Shown: piece after piece, positions 11,367-22,909 of the stretch
Layout: each line of letters opens with the position of its first letter
How positions within the stretch are numbered: position 1 is the stretch's first letter
NCBI GenBank assembly: GCA_025531455.1
Contig: JAMYHL010000027.1
Coordinates: 124,001 to 188,000 of the forward strand
From: Apiotrichum sp. Y4204
Taxonomy: Eukaryota; Basidiomycota; Tremellomycetes; Trichosporonales; Trichosporonaceae
DNA length: 64,000 bases
Direction of reading: 5' to 3'
Translations under genes and position numbers: made by a program
Notes under the pieces: generated by a model
What the model was told of the DNA's origin: nothing
The model's input: the letters and a program-made list of their open reading frames with translations, nothing else
The model's database searches: none

Positions 11367-13319
11367 CTACGCAACAACAGCCGCAAAGGATTCGAGCACA
11401 CCCACGTCCTCGATCGTACCCGGCACGTCTGGCCGTTCCCCATCGACAATCTGGCGCATCGTCTTGCGCAGAATCTTGCCCGAGCGCGTCTTGGGCAGCG
11501 CGTCGACGACCACGACTCGAGAAGGGGACGCAAACGCGCCGACCTCGGCGCGCACGCGTGCCACCAGCTCGGCCTGGAGGGCCGCTGCGTCCACCTCGGC
11601 GCCAGACTTGAGGACGACAAAGCCGAGGGGTACCTGTCCCTTGAGATTGCATTTCACTCCCACGACCGCACACTCGGCCACGGCCGCATGGCCCGCAACG
11701 GCCGCCTCGAGCGCGCCGGCACTGAGCCGGTGTCCCGCCGTGTTAATCACGTCGTCGCTCCGCCCAAGCACAAAGACGTACCCGTCCGCATCGACGTATC
11801 CCGTATCGCCGGTGAGGTAGTGGCCCGGCACGGCGGCGAGGTATCCCGCGACGAAGCGGGCGTCGTCGCGCCACAGCGTCGAAAGCGTCCCAGGTGGAAG
11901 GGGGAGGCGCGCAACGATGAGCCCCTCCTCGCCTTGCTGGACGTCCGCGCCGTCAGAAGCAATAACCCGCAGATCGTACCCCGGCATCGGGAGGGCCGCT
12001 GAGCCGGGCTTGACTCTCATAGGAGAGGGCACGCCCTGTGGGTTCCCGCAGATTGCCCACCCCGTCTCCGTCTGCCACCAGTGGTCGACGACGGGGACAC
12101 GGAGCAGGTCCTCGGCCCAAGCGTACGTGTCTGGGTCGAGGCGCTCGCCGGCCATGAAGAGGGTGCGGAGCGCCGAGAGGTCGTATTTGTGCACCAGGGT
12201 TCCGTGCGGGTCCTTTGTGCGGATGGCGCGCAGGGCTGTCGGTGCCGTGAAGAGCATGTTGACGCGGTGGTCGGCGCACACGCGCCAGAACGCGCCAGCA
12301 TCAGGCGTGCCGACGGGCTTGCCCTCGTACATGACGGTTGTGGCGCCGGCGAGTAGTGGCGCGTAAACGATATACGAGTGCCCGACGACCCATCCCACGT
12401 CGCTTGCCGTCCACATGACCTCCCCGCCGCGGATGTTGTACAGGTGCCGCATCGTCCATGCCAGCGCGACTGCGTACCCGCCGCAGTCGCGCACGACTCC
12501 CTTGGGCCGCCCCGTCGTCCCCGAAGTATACAGGATGTAAAGCGGGTCCGTCGACAGCACGGGCACCGGCGCGTGTGGCGCCGCAGACGCCAGCGCTGCG
12601 TCCCAGTCCTCGACGGCGATCCCAGCAACTGTTGAAATGTCCTCGAATCCCTCGCGGTGCTTAACGAGTACGCTCCGCACGCTCTTGGACTTTGCGAGGC
12701 GCAGCGCAGCGTCCACGATCGGGAGATATGGCACGCGGCGGACCGGCTCAATCCCCCCACTGGCGGTAACGACGAGCACGGGCTCGGCGTCGTCTATCCG
12801 CGCGGCGAGCTCTTTTGCCGCGAACCCGCCAAACACGACAGAATGCACAGCACCAAGGCGCGCACACGCCAGCATCGCGACGAGCGCCTCGGGGACCATG
12901 GGCATCATGATCGCGACGCGGTCGCCGTACCCTACTCCGCGGGCGGCGAGCGCCCCCGCTGCCCGTTCCACGCGCCACAAAAGGTCCGCGTACGTGATCA
13001 CCTCCTTTTCGCCCGTCATTCCCGAGTCCCAGATAATCGCCGCGCGCGCGCCATGACCTGAGCGCACGTGGCGGTCCACGGCGTTCTCGCACACATTCAG
13101 CGTTGCATTGGGGAACCAGCGGAATAGTGGCGCAGAGGACGAGTCGAGGGCGCGTGTCGGGGCGACGTGCCAGTCGATTGCCTCGGCTTGGCGCAGCCAG
13201 AACGCCTCGCGGTCAGAGAGCGAGGCAGCGTGCGTTGCAGCGTAGCTTCCAGGAGCGGGCGCAGCGGGCTTTAGCGCCTCGGGCGCGGTGTCGGCTGATA
13301 GGGGGACGGCGTGCGGCAT
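11367..13319 (-). CDS. Short-chain acyl-CoA synthetase (acetyl/propionyl-CoA ligase)
   Basis: A single exon of 650 codons in the ANL superfamily, which adenylates a short carboxylic acid with ATP and transfers it to CoA. The order of motifs is complete: an N-terminal ACAS-type region, the phosphate loop YTSGTTGRPKGVVRD (~260), the acyl-pocket WWQTETGW, the hinge/A8 region (GRSDDVINTAGHRLS) and the A10 lysine motif PKTRSGKILRKTMRQI (~608-623). The last contains the lysine that is acetyl-regulated in acetyl-CoA synthetases. Length and wording are closest to the PrpE/ACSS3 (propionyl-CoA synthetase) branch rather than cytosolic Acs1/2. No mitochondrial or peroxisomal signal is clear. Lack of introns is unusual next to its neighbours. 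The neighbouring aldo-keto reductase is on the same strand but about 1.2 kb away, so no functional link is implied. Confidence 0.92.
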   Translation of the reverse strand: MPHAVPLSADTAPEALKPAAPAPGSYAATHAASLSDREAFWLRQAEAIDWHVAPTRALDSSSAPLFRWFPNATLNVCENAVDRHVRSGHGARAAIIWDSGMTGEKEVITYADLLWRVERAAGALAARGVGYGDRVAIMMPMVPEALVAMLACARLGAVHSVVFGGFAAKELAARIDDAEPVLVVTASGGIEPVRRVPYLPIVDAALRLAKSKSVRSVLVKHREGFEDISTVAGIAVEDWDAALASAAPHAPVPVLSTDPLYILYTSGTTGRPKGVVRDCGGYAVALAWTMRHLYNIRGGEVMWTASDVGWVVGHSYIVYAPLLAGATTVMYEGKPVGTPDAGAFWRVCADHRVNMLFTAPTALRAIRTKDPHGTLVHKYDLSALRTLFMAGERLDPDTYAWAEDLLRVPVVDHWWQTETGWAICGNPQGVPSPMRVKPGSAALPMPGYDLRVIASDGADVQQGEEGLIVARLPLPPGTLSTLWRDDARFVAGYLAAVPGHYLTGDTGYVDADGYVFVLGRSDDVINTAGHRLSAGALEAAVAGHAAVAECAVVGVKCNLKGQVPLGFVVLKSGAEVDAAALQAELVARVRAEVGAFASPSRVVVVDALPKTRSGKILRKTMRQIVDGERPDVPGTIEDVGVLESFAAVVA

Positions 13320-14481
13320 GGGACTGGGTGTTTCACGACTTGGCGGTGGGAATGGCTGTGGCAGAGGCGTCTAATCGAGCGATAACGATAACAAACGGAA
13401 GAGTGGATACTGTTGTTGATGTCGATAAGGTGCTAGCTGCTGATGACGGCGTACGGTGTCGGGTAACCTGCTAGCGGCTGTGGGAGCGTTCGGTGTAGGC
13501 GATGCTGGGAATCGAGGAGCTGCAAGTCAATAAGAAGAATCCTGTCGCGGCCTGGAAGATATCAAAGATATCTAAGTCCATACGACCCCACAGCCCAACA
13601 CTCCGCCCATGCCCACCCCCCCGACGTCGCGTACAATGAACAACACCTGTTTGTGGGGGACACAACTCGCCGCGGTGAGCAGGGGAAATGGAGCAACAAA
13701 AAATAAAAGTCTAAAATGATCTCCATCCTGAGCGACGACGCCGGACCGCGTAGTCGAAACGCGGGGGCTACGGTTGTTTGGGGTCGCGTCGCCGGGACGC
13801 GGCGCGCAGTAGGCAGCTCGCGGCATATCCCAAGTCTCAAGAAGTCCAGAACGTAAGTACCTGCGTAGACCAGTTTTCGTTGCCATCATTCTATGAGCCC
13901 CATCGCGGGGGGATGTACCAAGGCCCCCCCACAGTGGCCGAATCTGCCGAACCTTATCGGCTGCTCTCGTTCTCGTTCTCGTTGCGTGTCGTTACTCCCA
14001 TGTCCCCACCCTGGTCTGCGGTTGGGCAAGGTCCGGCACGGAGCCAGGACGGTGTGTACGGCACGCCGCGCCCATTTCGCCAACTTCAAGTAATGGGGCC
14101 ACACGGACCAGTTTGGATGTTGAACGTTGAGTTTGGGTAATGTCAGCTGTGCGCGTCCTCCTGTTGTTATGTCTTGCGATTTAGTGATGCAGTGGAGATC
14201 AGTGTTAATCAGAATCGTCCGGAACGGATCGTTGGATCTTTGGGGGATGCAATCGACGCTAGTCCTGAGCGGATCTGCAGATCCGCAGACCATGATCTGC
14301 AGGGGCCGTTCTGAATGTTGCAGGACGTTTTTTCCCGCGACGGATCGTCAGAGGATCAATGGACTTTAATCGATTGGGCTACCATGATACTGCCGCAAAT
14401 CTTATGTGATCTTTCTATATCTGCATACGGTACAGCTACTCAACACTCAACAACGCCCTATACGGTCCCCTGGTTCGACGC
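13320..14481. promoter_or_regulatory. Upstream region of the acyl-CoA synthetase
   Basis: No gene is seen between the synthetase start (13319) and the aldo-keto reductase stop (14482). It contains the synthetase promoter and an 18-bp perfect palindrome at 14269-14286, listed separately. The open frames here have no coding bias. Confidence 0.55.
14269..14286. promoter_or_regulatory. Perfect palindrome CGG-N10-CCG
   Basis: GCGGATCTGCAGATCCGC is its own reverse complement. It contains CGG and CCG half-sites with a 10-base spacer, the layout bound by some Zn2Cys6 transcription-factor dimers (Put3-type spacing). It lies about 950 bp upstream of the acyl-CoA synthetase start and about 200 bp past the reductase stop. 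Function is inference; an 18-bp palindrome may also be chance. Confidence 0.35.
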
Positions 14482-16029
14482 CTAGTCCTTCTTGCACTGG
14501 ACCTTGTCGTTGTGCTCAGAGTCCTTCTCCTGGAAGATGTCGTAGTAGGGCTCGAAGTCGTTCGACTGGTCGCAGACACGCTGGGAAGGGATCTCCTTGG
14601 CGACCTTGTTGATCTTCTCAAACTCCTCGTCCGAGAGGTCAACGACTGGCGGTTAGTATGGGAGCTTCATGAATGAGGTGCAGACTGCGAGCTCGAATCC
14701 AGCCCGCCCTCTCAAAACTCACCCTTGAAGTTGGACTCAATACGCTTGGGGGTGACCGACTTAGGAAGGGGGCAGATGCCGCGCTTGATGAGCCATGAGA
14801 TGAGGATGTTCGCGCCCTGGACGTCGTGCTTCTTGGCAATCTCAACGATGGTGTCGTTGTTGCGGAGCTTCTCGCCGTCGGTGCTGCCGAGGGGCGAGTA
14901 GCCCTCCATGAGAATGTCGTGCTTCTTGCACCAGTCAACGAGCTCCCACTGGGGGCACTGGATGGAAAGCTCGCACTGGTTGGCGACGGGCTTGATGCGG
15001 CACTCCTTGAGGACCTTGCGCGTGCGGTTGATGTTGTGGTTGGAGAGACCAATCGACTTGCAGAGGCCCTGGTCAACGAGCTTCTCCATCGCGCGCCACG
15101 TAGGCATCACGTCGTCAGAGAGGGGCACGTCGAGCAGCTTCTTGCCCTCCTTGGAGACCTTGGCATTCTCCTTCTGCGGGAGCTTGCCCTCGGGCGCCTC
15201 AACCTGCCAGTTGATCTGCCGTCAGAGATGATCCGGAGCCAACACGTGAAGCCATAGAAAGGGGCCACTTACGTTCCAGTGCATAAGGTAGAGGTCAAGG
15301 TAGTCGATGCCAAGGTTCTTGAGCGTGTCCTTGATGGCGAGTTCGACGTGCTCGGGGTGGTGGTGGAGCTCGAAGAGCTTCGAGGTGATCCAGAGCTCCT
15401 CACGGGGGACGCCGGCGGCCTTGATACCCTGGCCGACTTCGGCCTCGTTACCTGCAACATGTTAGTATGTATTACAGGGCAGTTGGTGTGCCAGAGTAGG
15501 GCAGGAGAGCCGAACGGTCGGGGGTAAGACGACGAGACGGGCAATAAGATCCGGAATGCCAAACTTCCTCCCATTGTCTGGTACCTCCTCACGACCAATC
15601 CTGCCCTTCTCGTCATGCACAATTGCGTCTGCGACGTACCGTACGCCCATGCGCAGTCGATGTGGCGGTATCCGGCCTTGATGGCGCACTCGACAGCCTT
15701 GGCAACCTCGCCCGGACTGTATGTTAGCGATGTCGGAAACAAGCAAGACAGCCAGAACACTCACGGAGACTGCCACTGTATGATCAAGCCAAGAAATGAT
15801 CAAGGAGACGAGCACGATCAAGGCAACGCGAACAACAAGGCAATGGAAGCGATAGTGTGGCAGGCAGTCACAAGGCATGGTGTCAGCATACAGTTCTTCC
15901 ATCCATCCAGGCCGCAGCTCAGCCACATCCGTGCTAAACTGCTCGCCTGCCCTCCCAGTTACTCACGGTGCCGAGACCCGGTACCGGGATCTTGCGGCCG
16001 TCAGAGAGAGTGAAGGTAGAAGGGGCCAT
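14482..16029 (-). CDS. Aldo-keto reductase (Gcy1/glycerol dehydrogenase type)
   Basis: Six exons on the minus strand (16029-15967, 15775-15765, 15716-15640, 15451-15273, 15215-14723, 14645-14482) give 328 residues, normal for the family. It is an NADPH-dependent (beta/alpha)8 carbonyl reductase. The catalytic tetrad is intact: Asp45 and Tyr50 in [11 protein letters not shown], Lys75 in WITSKLF and His108 in LMHWN. The family signatures SIGLSNHN and the NADP-binding [16 protein letters not shown] are present. Exon 2 is only 11 nt (TGGCAGTCTCC); it is needed to read [16 protein letters not shown], the conserved N-terminal strand, so the join is well supported. The substrate cannot be read from sequence; glycerol/glyceraldehyde or general aldehyde reduction is typical of close relatives. 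Confidence 0.93.
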
Positions 16030-17221
16030 TTTGGAGTAACTTGTGGGGGGTAGCTACGGGGATAAACAATAGATTGAGAAAGTGGGATGGGGCAAAGGAA
16101 GAAGGAAGAATGCGAGGCGCGATGGGGTATATAAGCAGTGTCCAGCGTCGGTGGATCATCCAGCGTGCAGCGTGGGAGCTCCCTCGCTCAGATGAGCTCA
16201 TAGCATGAAACGTCAACAGCCGCCGGACAGCCTGCCGCCCTCGCAGCTCGCAGCGCATCGGCCGTCGCGCAGGGCGCTAAACGACGGCACAACACGCAAG
16301 AAGCAGCGACCCGGACGGTGACTCGGTGTGTTATCGGCATATTGTCGGCGGTCTTGGGGGTATGACGTCGTGTGAAGTGCGGCGCCGAACCTCCGCCGTT
16401 GTGCAACGCACGTACCCGTCGTGCAATGTCATTGTCATTGTGGGTTGTCTCACACTCCACGCTGATAATGCGGCGATGGCACGTATATAACACCCAGCAC
16501 GATGCACACACCGATTCATGCCCGTCATAATGGACGCCGTCGAGGGTTCAGTACAGTTGCACAGTCATGCTATCATCATTGGTTATCCTGGTGAAGCTGC
16601 GACCCCATTATCACCGGTATCCACTATGACGCCAAGGACCCATTGTTTTCCGTTCCCTGAGTGTATCAACCGAGCATCTGCCGGTGCGCCGCTCGATATC
16701 CGCAAGTCAGCAACGCTCGAGCCGGTGCGATTTCACTGAGTTCTGCAATCTACGACGACCTTCGACGACTCCATCATGTAATTTCCGTTGCAGCGCAACT
16801 GTGTGCATCTTCAATGCTGCCCAACTGACTCTCTTTGCCCACTCTTGAGCTTCCACTCTTGAGCTCCCACGCAACTAAGCGCTCACCACAATACCTCTCG
16901 TTCACCCGTCGCCTGTTGCCCTCTGTGTTCTGCTCCGCACACTCTGTTCTGTAATAACTATAGGTTGCATATCGAGTCGCTATGCAAGGCACACGGTTGC
17001 CTATTGCCGTTGCCTACATACTCGGCATGCGTCACTCACGCGCCGTCTACATGACTATTGGTCTTGGCGCAAACTACGATGGCCACATATGCAAAGGCCC
17101 CCAGTACCACACTGATCGTAGCGACCATATATGCTCTGGGTCATACTGTTCTGCTCACGCACACGCTGTCGTGAAACTTCTCTCTGTACTCATATCATCC
17201 CAACTCGGTCCCACGCTCTGC
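16030..17221. promoter_or_regulatory. Reductase promoter and BET gene 3' flank
   Basis: About 1.2 kb between the aldo-keto reductase start and the BET-gene stop. A GGGGTATATAAGCAG stretch at 16124-16138 on the plus strand is a plausible TATA element about 100 bp upstream of the reductase ATG. No other gene or RNA is evident. Confidence 0.5.
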
Positions 17222-19589
17222 TCACTCCTCGTCGCTCGACTCCTCCTCTTCACTGGACTCCTCCTCCTGGTATGTCGGCGCAGCCGCACTCCTGCCGCCC
17301 TCGAAGGACTGCAGCTGGGCCTCCATCTTGCGGATGCGGTCCGCCTCCTCCTGCTCATTGAGGTGCTTGCGACCCGGCGCACCGCCAAAGCCCGACTTAC
17401 GCGCCGCAACCTTGTTCTTCTTTCCCCGCTTGCGGGGACGGCAGACGAGGTTGTACAGCTTGATGACGGTCGGCCCGGGGAGCGAGTCAATGTCGAGCTC
17501 AATCTCCTGGTCCTGAGGGTCAGCTTAGATCCACCAACTGACAGGTTTAACAAAACTTACACCAACTATCTCAGTCGAAGACTGTATTATCTCCACAGCC
17601 TGCGCCAATACCTCAGCTTCTGCGACCTGGATCTTCTCCGCGAGCTCCTGCTTCTGCGTGATCGTGATGGTCTGGATCTCCTCCTCGCTGTCGTCATCCT
17701 CGCGGTACGACGGCTGCTCCTTGGGCTTGCGGGCCTTCTTAGCGACGCTGCCGTTGCCGTTTGCTGCGGGCGAGGCTTTGGAGGTAGAGTATTTGCGAGG
17801 AGCCTTGGTCTGCTTCGGCGTCTTAGGCTTGCGCTTAGCGGGCTTGCGTGCAATCTTTGCCTCGAGATCGGCGATCTCGCGGTCCAGTGCGGCACGCTCC
17901 GCCTTGGCCTCCTTAAGGCGGACAACTGGTTGTCAGTGCCATCCTGGAGATTTTCACATTCCGAGTTACTCACCATCCTTGTCCTCGTCGTCCGAGTCAT
18001 CCATGTCCTCACCAACAGCATCCTCACTCGGAGCGCGAGCCTCAGGCTGAGGCTTGGGAGGCATGGTGCGCGACTTCTCCTGCCAGAGCTGAAGAAGGGC
18101 GTTGGCAGAGTTGTAGACAGCATCACCAGGGGGGTTGAAGGTGGTGGCGTTGCTGACCAGGAGACGAATGTCGCGGTCGACCTGGGCGACGTCCTCGTAG
18201 GTGCCCTCCTCAAGTTTGCTCTTGATGATCAACAAGTCAATGGGCTCCTTGATGATCGTCTTGTACTCGGGTATGGCGGCAATGACGTCGGTGATGGGGT
18301 ACAGGAAGGCCGAGACAATGTCAAAGTACTTCTGCGTATTCTCAAACGCCTTGATCGTACGTGCCGCCCACTGCAACTGCGGGTCGTTGCGACGCTTGGG
18401 CTTGCGAGCGCCTCCAGGCTCGTAGCCGAGGTCCTTTGAGGGGGGCGGGTGAATCTCGCGCTTGGGGCGCACTGAATCATCTGTGCGGCGGATGACGGGC
18501 GGTTGAGATATGGATGCACGACGGTTGGGGGGTGCAGGCATGCCAGGCGTGGACGGTGACGAAGCGGGTTGCTATCAGTCAGTATGTGTGTGTTTTCGAG
18601 GAAGGCAACCCAGACTGCGGATTCGGACTCACATCAGCGGGCAGTGTGCGAAGCGAGCGTTCCCACTGTTCCTCCAACTTGGACGCGGCCTGGGAGACGA
18701 CGTGGTCAAGACCGTTGAACTTGCGCGTGTTCTCCCAGATCTGGCGAATGTCGTTTGTGACGCCGGCGACGTTGGAGTAAGTTCCCTTGGAGGTGTCCCA
18801 GTTGGAAAGCTTGCTCTTGTCCTTTGGCGGTCCGCGGGGATCTGATGCGTGGAGTTTGGTGATGACCGTTCCCAAATCCATAGGGCGAGGGATGATCTGG
18901 TGGTAGTGGGGAATGTTGAACTTGACAGTGTCGACTGGTTCGCGGAAGTTGAAAGAGTTGTGAGACTTTACGAGGTTACCCACGGCCTTGACGAGGTACT
19001 TATGCTGCGCCAAGGTCAGCGGAGTGGTAGGGCCAGCGGGGCGAGGCGCTGGCTCGACATAGTTTGTCCAGGGATAGACAATGTCCGCAGCATTCGGATC
19101 GGCCGCTGCGGCATCGACAGGGGCAGAACCGCCAGACGAGTTGGGCGCAGAAGCAGCGGGGGCGGTAGCGCCTGCAGGAGATTCTTCCTTGACACGCTTT
19201 GCGTCCGCAGACGTCAAGTCGTCGCCATGACGCTTCAGTCCGCTCTGCCCATCCGGCCCCACAGAGTTCGGACGGGATCCAGAACGTGCGACGGCGTCGA
19301 AGCTGGTGTTGGCTGGGGTGGGGTACGCGTCGCGGATGGGAGAGGGCCCCTTACTCGACGGCTTGGGGGGAAAAAACGACATGGTGCCGTTCATGTTGGG
19401 GGATGAAGTGGGAGACGGCGGCACGCCGGTGGGGGCAGCCGCGGCAGGGTTGAGGGGATTGGGGGAACGAGGAGCCTCGACGACGGTTGACGAGGGAGGT
19501 GTGGGGTTCTTGGGCCCGGTGGAAGCGTCTCCAGCCGTGTTCTCGATGGAGATGGCGGGGGGTGGTGCCTGTATGGGCTCAACTGACAT
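17222..19589 (-). CDS. BDF1: BET family double-bromodomain protein (Bdf1/BRD4-like)
   Basis: Four exons (19589-18633, 18571-17974, 17925-17561, 17512-17222) give 736 residues. It binds acetylated histone tails and recruits transcription machinery. After a Pro/Ser-rich N-terminus, bromodomain 1 runs from QHKYLVKAVGNLVKSHNSF through HYHQIIPRPMDLGTVITKL to NDIRQIWENTRKFNG. Bromodomain 2 runs from QLQWAARTIKAFENTQKYF through EYKTIIKEPIDLLIIKSKL to SNATTFNPPGDAVYNSANAL. A coiled, Lys/Pro-rich linker and an NET/ET domain follow (TITITQKQELAEKIQVAEAE to IDSLPGPTVIKLYNLVCRP), then a basic patch and an acidic Ser/Glu tail. In bromodomain 1 the usual acetyl-lysine-contact Asn region reads NTRKFNG; in bromodomain 2 it is SNATTFN. 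The order BD1-BD2-ET is diagnostic of BET proteins. Confidence 0.93.
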
Positions 19590-22500
19590 GACGCTAACGA
19601 CGATGAAGAAACAATGTCAATGTTGTTGTGAGACGTTGATACACGAGGGCAGCGAGGCAGCGGGGCAGACGGGCAACGAGACACAAGAACAGGCAGACGC
19701 GAGGGTAGACGCGGAGGAATGGCGAGAGACGATATGGCCAAGGGGGAAGAGTAAGATAGGAGCTCGTGTCAGCATACCAGGTAATATAACATTGCATGTT
19801 GGGAATGATGATGATGATGAGAGAGGCGAGGCGAGTCGTGGTGCTCATGCATCGAAAGGTGTTGTGGCATGGTCACCCACCTTTTGTGTAATATAAATGT
19901 GTGTTGTCTGTGTTGTGCGCGAAAGCGGCAGTGACGACCTGATGCGCTCGGGTGGCAACTTCCGTTCGCTCTGGTCCGCCTGGCCTAGGCTCGTAGTCGC
20001 GTGAGGTGGAGAGAGAAGGTGGGAAGGGAGAGGAGGTTGATCAACACAAGTCAATACAGGGGCAGCACGGCAAGGGTCGGTCTGTCTGTATGTATGTTTG
20101 TTGTTGTTGTTGTTTCTGTCGCGAAGCGCAGTTAAGCGTGATGGCGAGAATGAATGGTGGGGAGAGTGGTTGGAAGATTGATGCACAAAGTGAGGAATGG
20201 TATATATACTATGCAGGTGAATGCTTGTTGGCGGTGGTGGTGGATGGTGGTGTTGTTGTTGTTGTTGTTGTTACTGTGCAATGGATGTATGCTGGCGGAT
20301 GTAGTGAATGGGGATGAGTGATATCAATTGAGTAGTTGGTTGCACTACGGATTGAACACTAAATTCACGACGAATGGAAAACGAGAAAATGAAAACAAGT
20401 GGTACACTAATGATTGAAAAAGTGGAGGTTTGAGGCGGGGATGGATGATGAAATGATGGCGAGCACGGGATGGGAGGTGGTGACGACGGGGTTGACCTGG
20501 CTGACACGACGGTGGAGGCTGGGCCTGGGAGGGAAGCAGATGCGCTTTTGTGGCGGGGGAACTGGGGAAAAAGGGCAGAGAGTGGAGGTCCTTTTCAAGT
20601 TATACCCACGAAAACAAAACTGCTCAACCACCCAGACTTTTTCAAAATGCGCGTGCGGGCAGAGATGAGGATATGCCGATACGAAGGCACGAGAGCAGAG
20701 GGAGGGGAGGGAACTGAACGAAAAATACCGGAAAAGAAGAAAAATAAATGAGGGGAGGAGAAAAAAAAAAAAGCGACAGCTGCGACTCGTCTTGTTTTTA
20801 AAGTGCGCGTGTGGTGACGAGTGTGGGGTGAGGGAGGAGAGGAGAGGGGGGGAGGGGAAGACAGTTTTTGACAGGACGGGGGGGAAAGAATCGGCCTCGA
20901 TCGGATGAGACGGCCGTTGGACTACTTATACTTGTGCTTCCTCTGACAGTGGGCCCCTCTGGCTTGCCGCGGTGTTTGCGCCTGCATCCGGCCAGAGATT
21001 ACATAGAGTGGGCGGGCGGCCAGGCACCAAGAATGACACGCACATCATATGAGCTCCCGGGGGGCAGCACCCATCACACAGACACAGAGCACCCAAATAC
21101 ACAAAGCACAACACACACGCGTCCAATGCACCACGCCTGTACCGCCCACGCCTCGCGGCCGCATGCCCTCTCAGGGACGCGACATTAGCAGAAAGGAAGG
21201 GGACGATTTCCGCTGGGTTCGACTATCACGATCCTCAAGTTGGGCTCTAGGCAGTATAGGCAGGCCGGGGTTCTGATCGTTCTGATTGGAGCGAGTGTTT
21301 GGGCATTTGCCACCAAACCCGACTGCAGATGAACTGAAATTCAGGGACGCTCAAGGCGCCTGGGTTCTGTTGTTCTGTTGTTCTGATGCGCTAATGCGCG
21401 CGATGCGCGCTGATTGCTGCGTGCGCGCCCAAGCCCTGTCTGGCGCCAAAAGGGAAAGGCGCATCCTGAGCGAGGGAGGGTCACTTCTCGCCTTTTGCCG
21501 TCCGTCAGATCGCCCCTTGGCCAAACAGAGCTGCGAGAAGGGGCGGATGGGTGTAAATGACGTGGACGGGCGGCACGGGCGGCCACACCCAGCATACAGC
21601 GCTGCCGCCCGAGGACTGAGGCACTGAGGGTTCAGGGGCACACGCACGCACGCCATCTCTCGGCGTTATCTCTTGCTACCGTGTGGCAGCGGAGTCGCAA
21701 TGCCGGCATGTTTGCCACCCACCACACTTGACGCCCCCGCGGCCCGCGCACGCGGGCAGGCACACAACCCTCAGATGTGCCGATCATAAATCGAGTCGGA
21801 ACATCTCGGACGATGGGCTTCCTGTCCAGGGGCGAGCTCTGTCGGGACGAAGATTGCCCGCATGGCCGCGGACATCGTGATCACTCGCGATCACTCGTAT
21901 AGCATGTGGACAGTCTTGGGTGTTGCACGGCGACGTTGCTGGACTGTTCTGTCCTGTAACGAGCCACGCGCTCGGCGCGTGTAGGCGCCTTCCCTGGGCG
22001 CACTGGTTGCAGTTGCCTGAGGGAATTTGCAAGGCCATGCATGCATGGACCACCGAGCTGCCCACCAGGATCCTGCAAGTGTTGTGCATGGGCGTCTCCA
22101 TCGCAACACAATTGCGGGCGCGGATGCGATGGTACCCAAGGTGCTTACAGGTGTGTGTGCTTGTTGAAGGGTTGTCTGGTTGAGTGGAGGGTGGCAAGAG
22201 GTCGTCTGGCTGCGTCTGAACAGCTCTGCCAGTTAAGCACCCCGGCCGATGCCATCGATGTCGGGCAGCCCCAGCTTACCACTGCACAGCGGTGCAGCGA
22301 CCAGTGGACACGGACGACCGACTGGTAGGCGATACAGGTGGCGAGCTGACAATCTGACGAGGATAGTGAAGTAACAAGACGAATTATCGTGTGCAAGTGC
22401 AGAAGAGAACAAAGGAGAGGGGAGGGGGTTAGAGAGTGTGTGAGGGCGAGGTGGTGGTTGCAGCCAATGCAGATGGAGCAGAATGTTTGATGAAGGTGAT

Positions 22501-22909
22501 GATGAGTGAAGTCCAGTCGACACTGACGGTGTCTTTGTCTTCTTGTCTTCCTTCAAAGCGGCCCCCCCAAGCTTCCCCTTGACCTGTACAATGATGCAAT
22601 TCCCTTCTCAGACATGGCCAGACGACGCGAGCGCACACGCACAGTTTGAGAAATGATTCACCATTCAAGTGGAATTCAGAGATCCTGGGATCCTGGGCAG
22701 ATCAAGGAGCATGCGTATCACGCGACGTCACCATGCCGTGTCCACACATGTCCACATCGATTGAGATGTTGAGATGGCCAGACCACACCAACACAGGTTC
22801 GAGGTCACCTCGCTCGCCGTGACTTGCTCTACGCGACTGACAGCAACAAACATCATCACACGTCCACACCCTCTCAACTGCCCTCGCCGTCTCTTCAAAA
22901 CGACACGCG
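19590..22909. promoter_or_regulatory. 3.3-kb gene-free region between divergent BDF1 and SEC6
   Basis: No convincing coding region or RNA gene. From 19590 to about 20900 the plus strand is rich in G, A and GTT/GGT runs, so the BDF1 sense strand is a long CT-rich tract, as in other leaders here but much longer. An A12 run lies at 20761-20772. The right part (21000-22900) has ordinary composition and ends in a CA/CT-rich SEC6 leader. It may hold a long BDF1 5' UTR with introns or uORFs, which sequence alone cannot show. Confidence 0.5.
20230..20272 (+). repeat. GGT/GTT trinucleotide microsatellite
   Basis: Several GGT/TGG units run into an uninterrupted GTT array. A shorter GTT run lies at 20097-20115. 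Both are in the BDF1 upstream region, where the BDF1 sense strand reads AAC/ACC. Confidence 0.8.

Noticed and set aside
16982..18439. 485-codon plus-strand open frame
   Set aside because: It lies opposite the BET gene, whose bromodomains and NET domain are clear on the minus strand; the plus frame is a shadow with Leu/Arg-rich nonsense.
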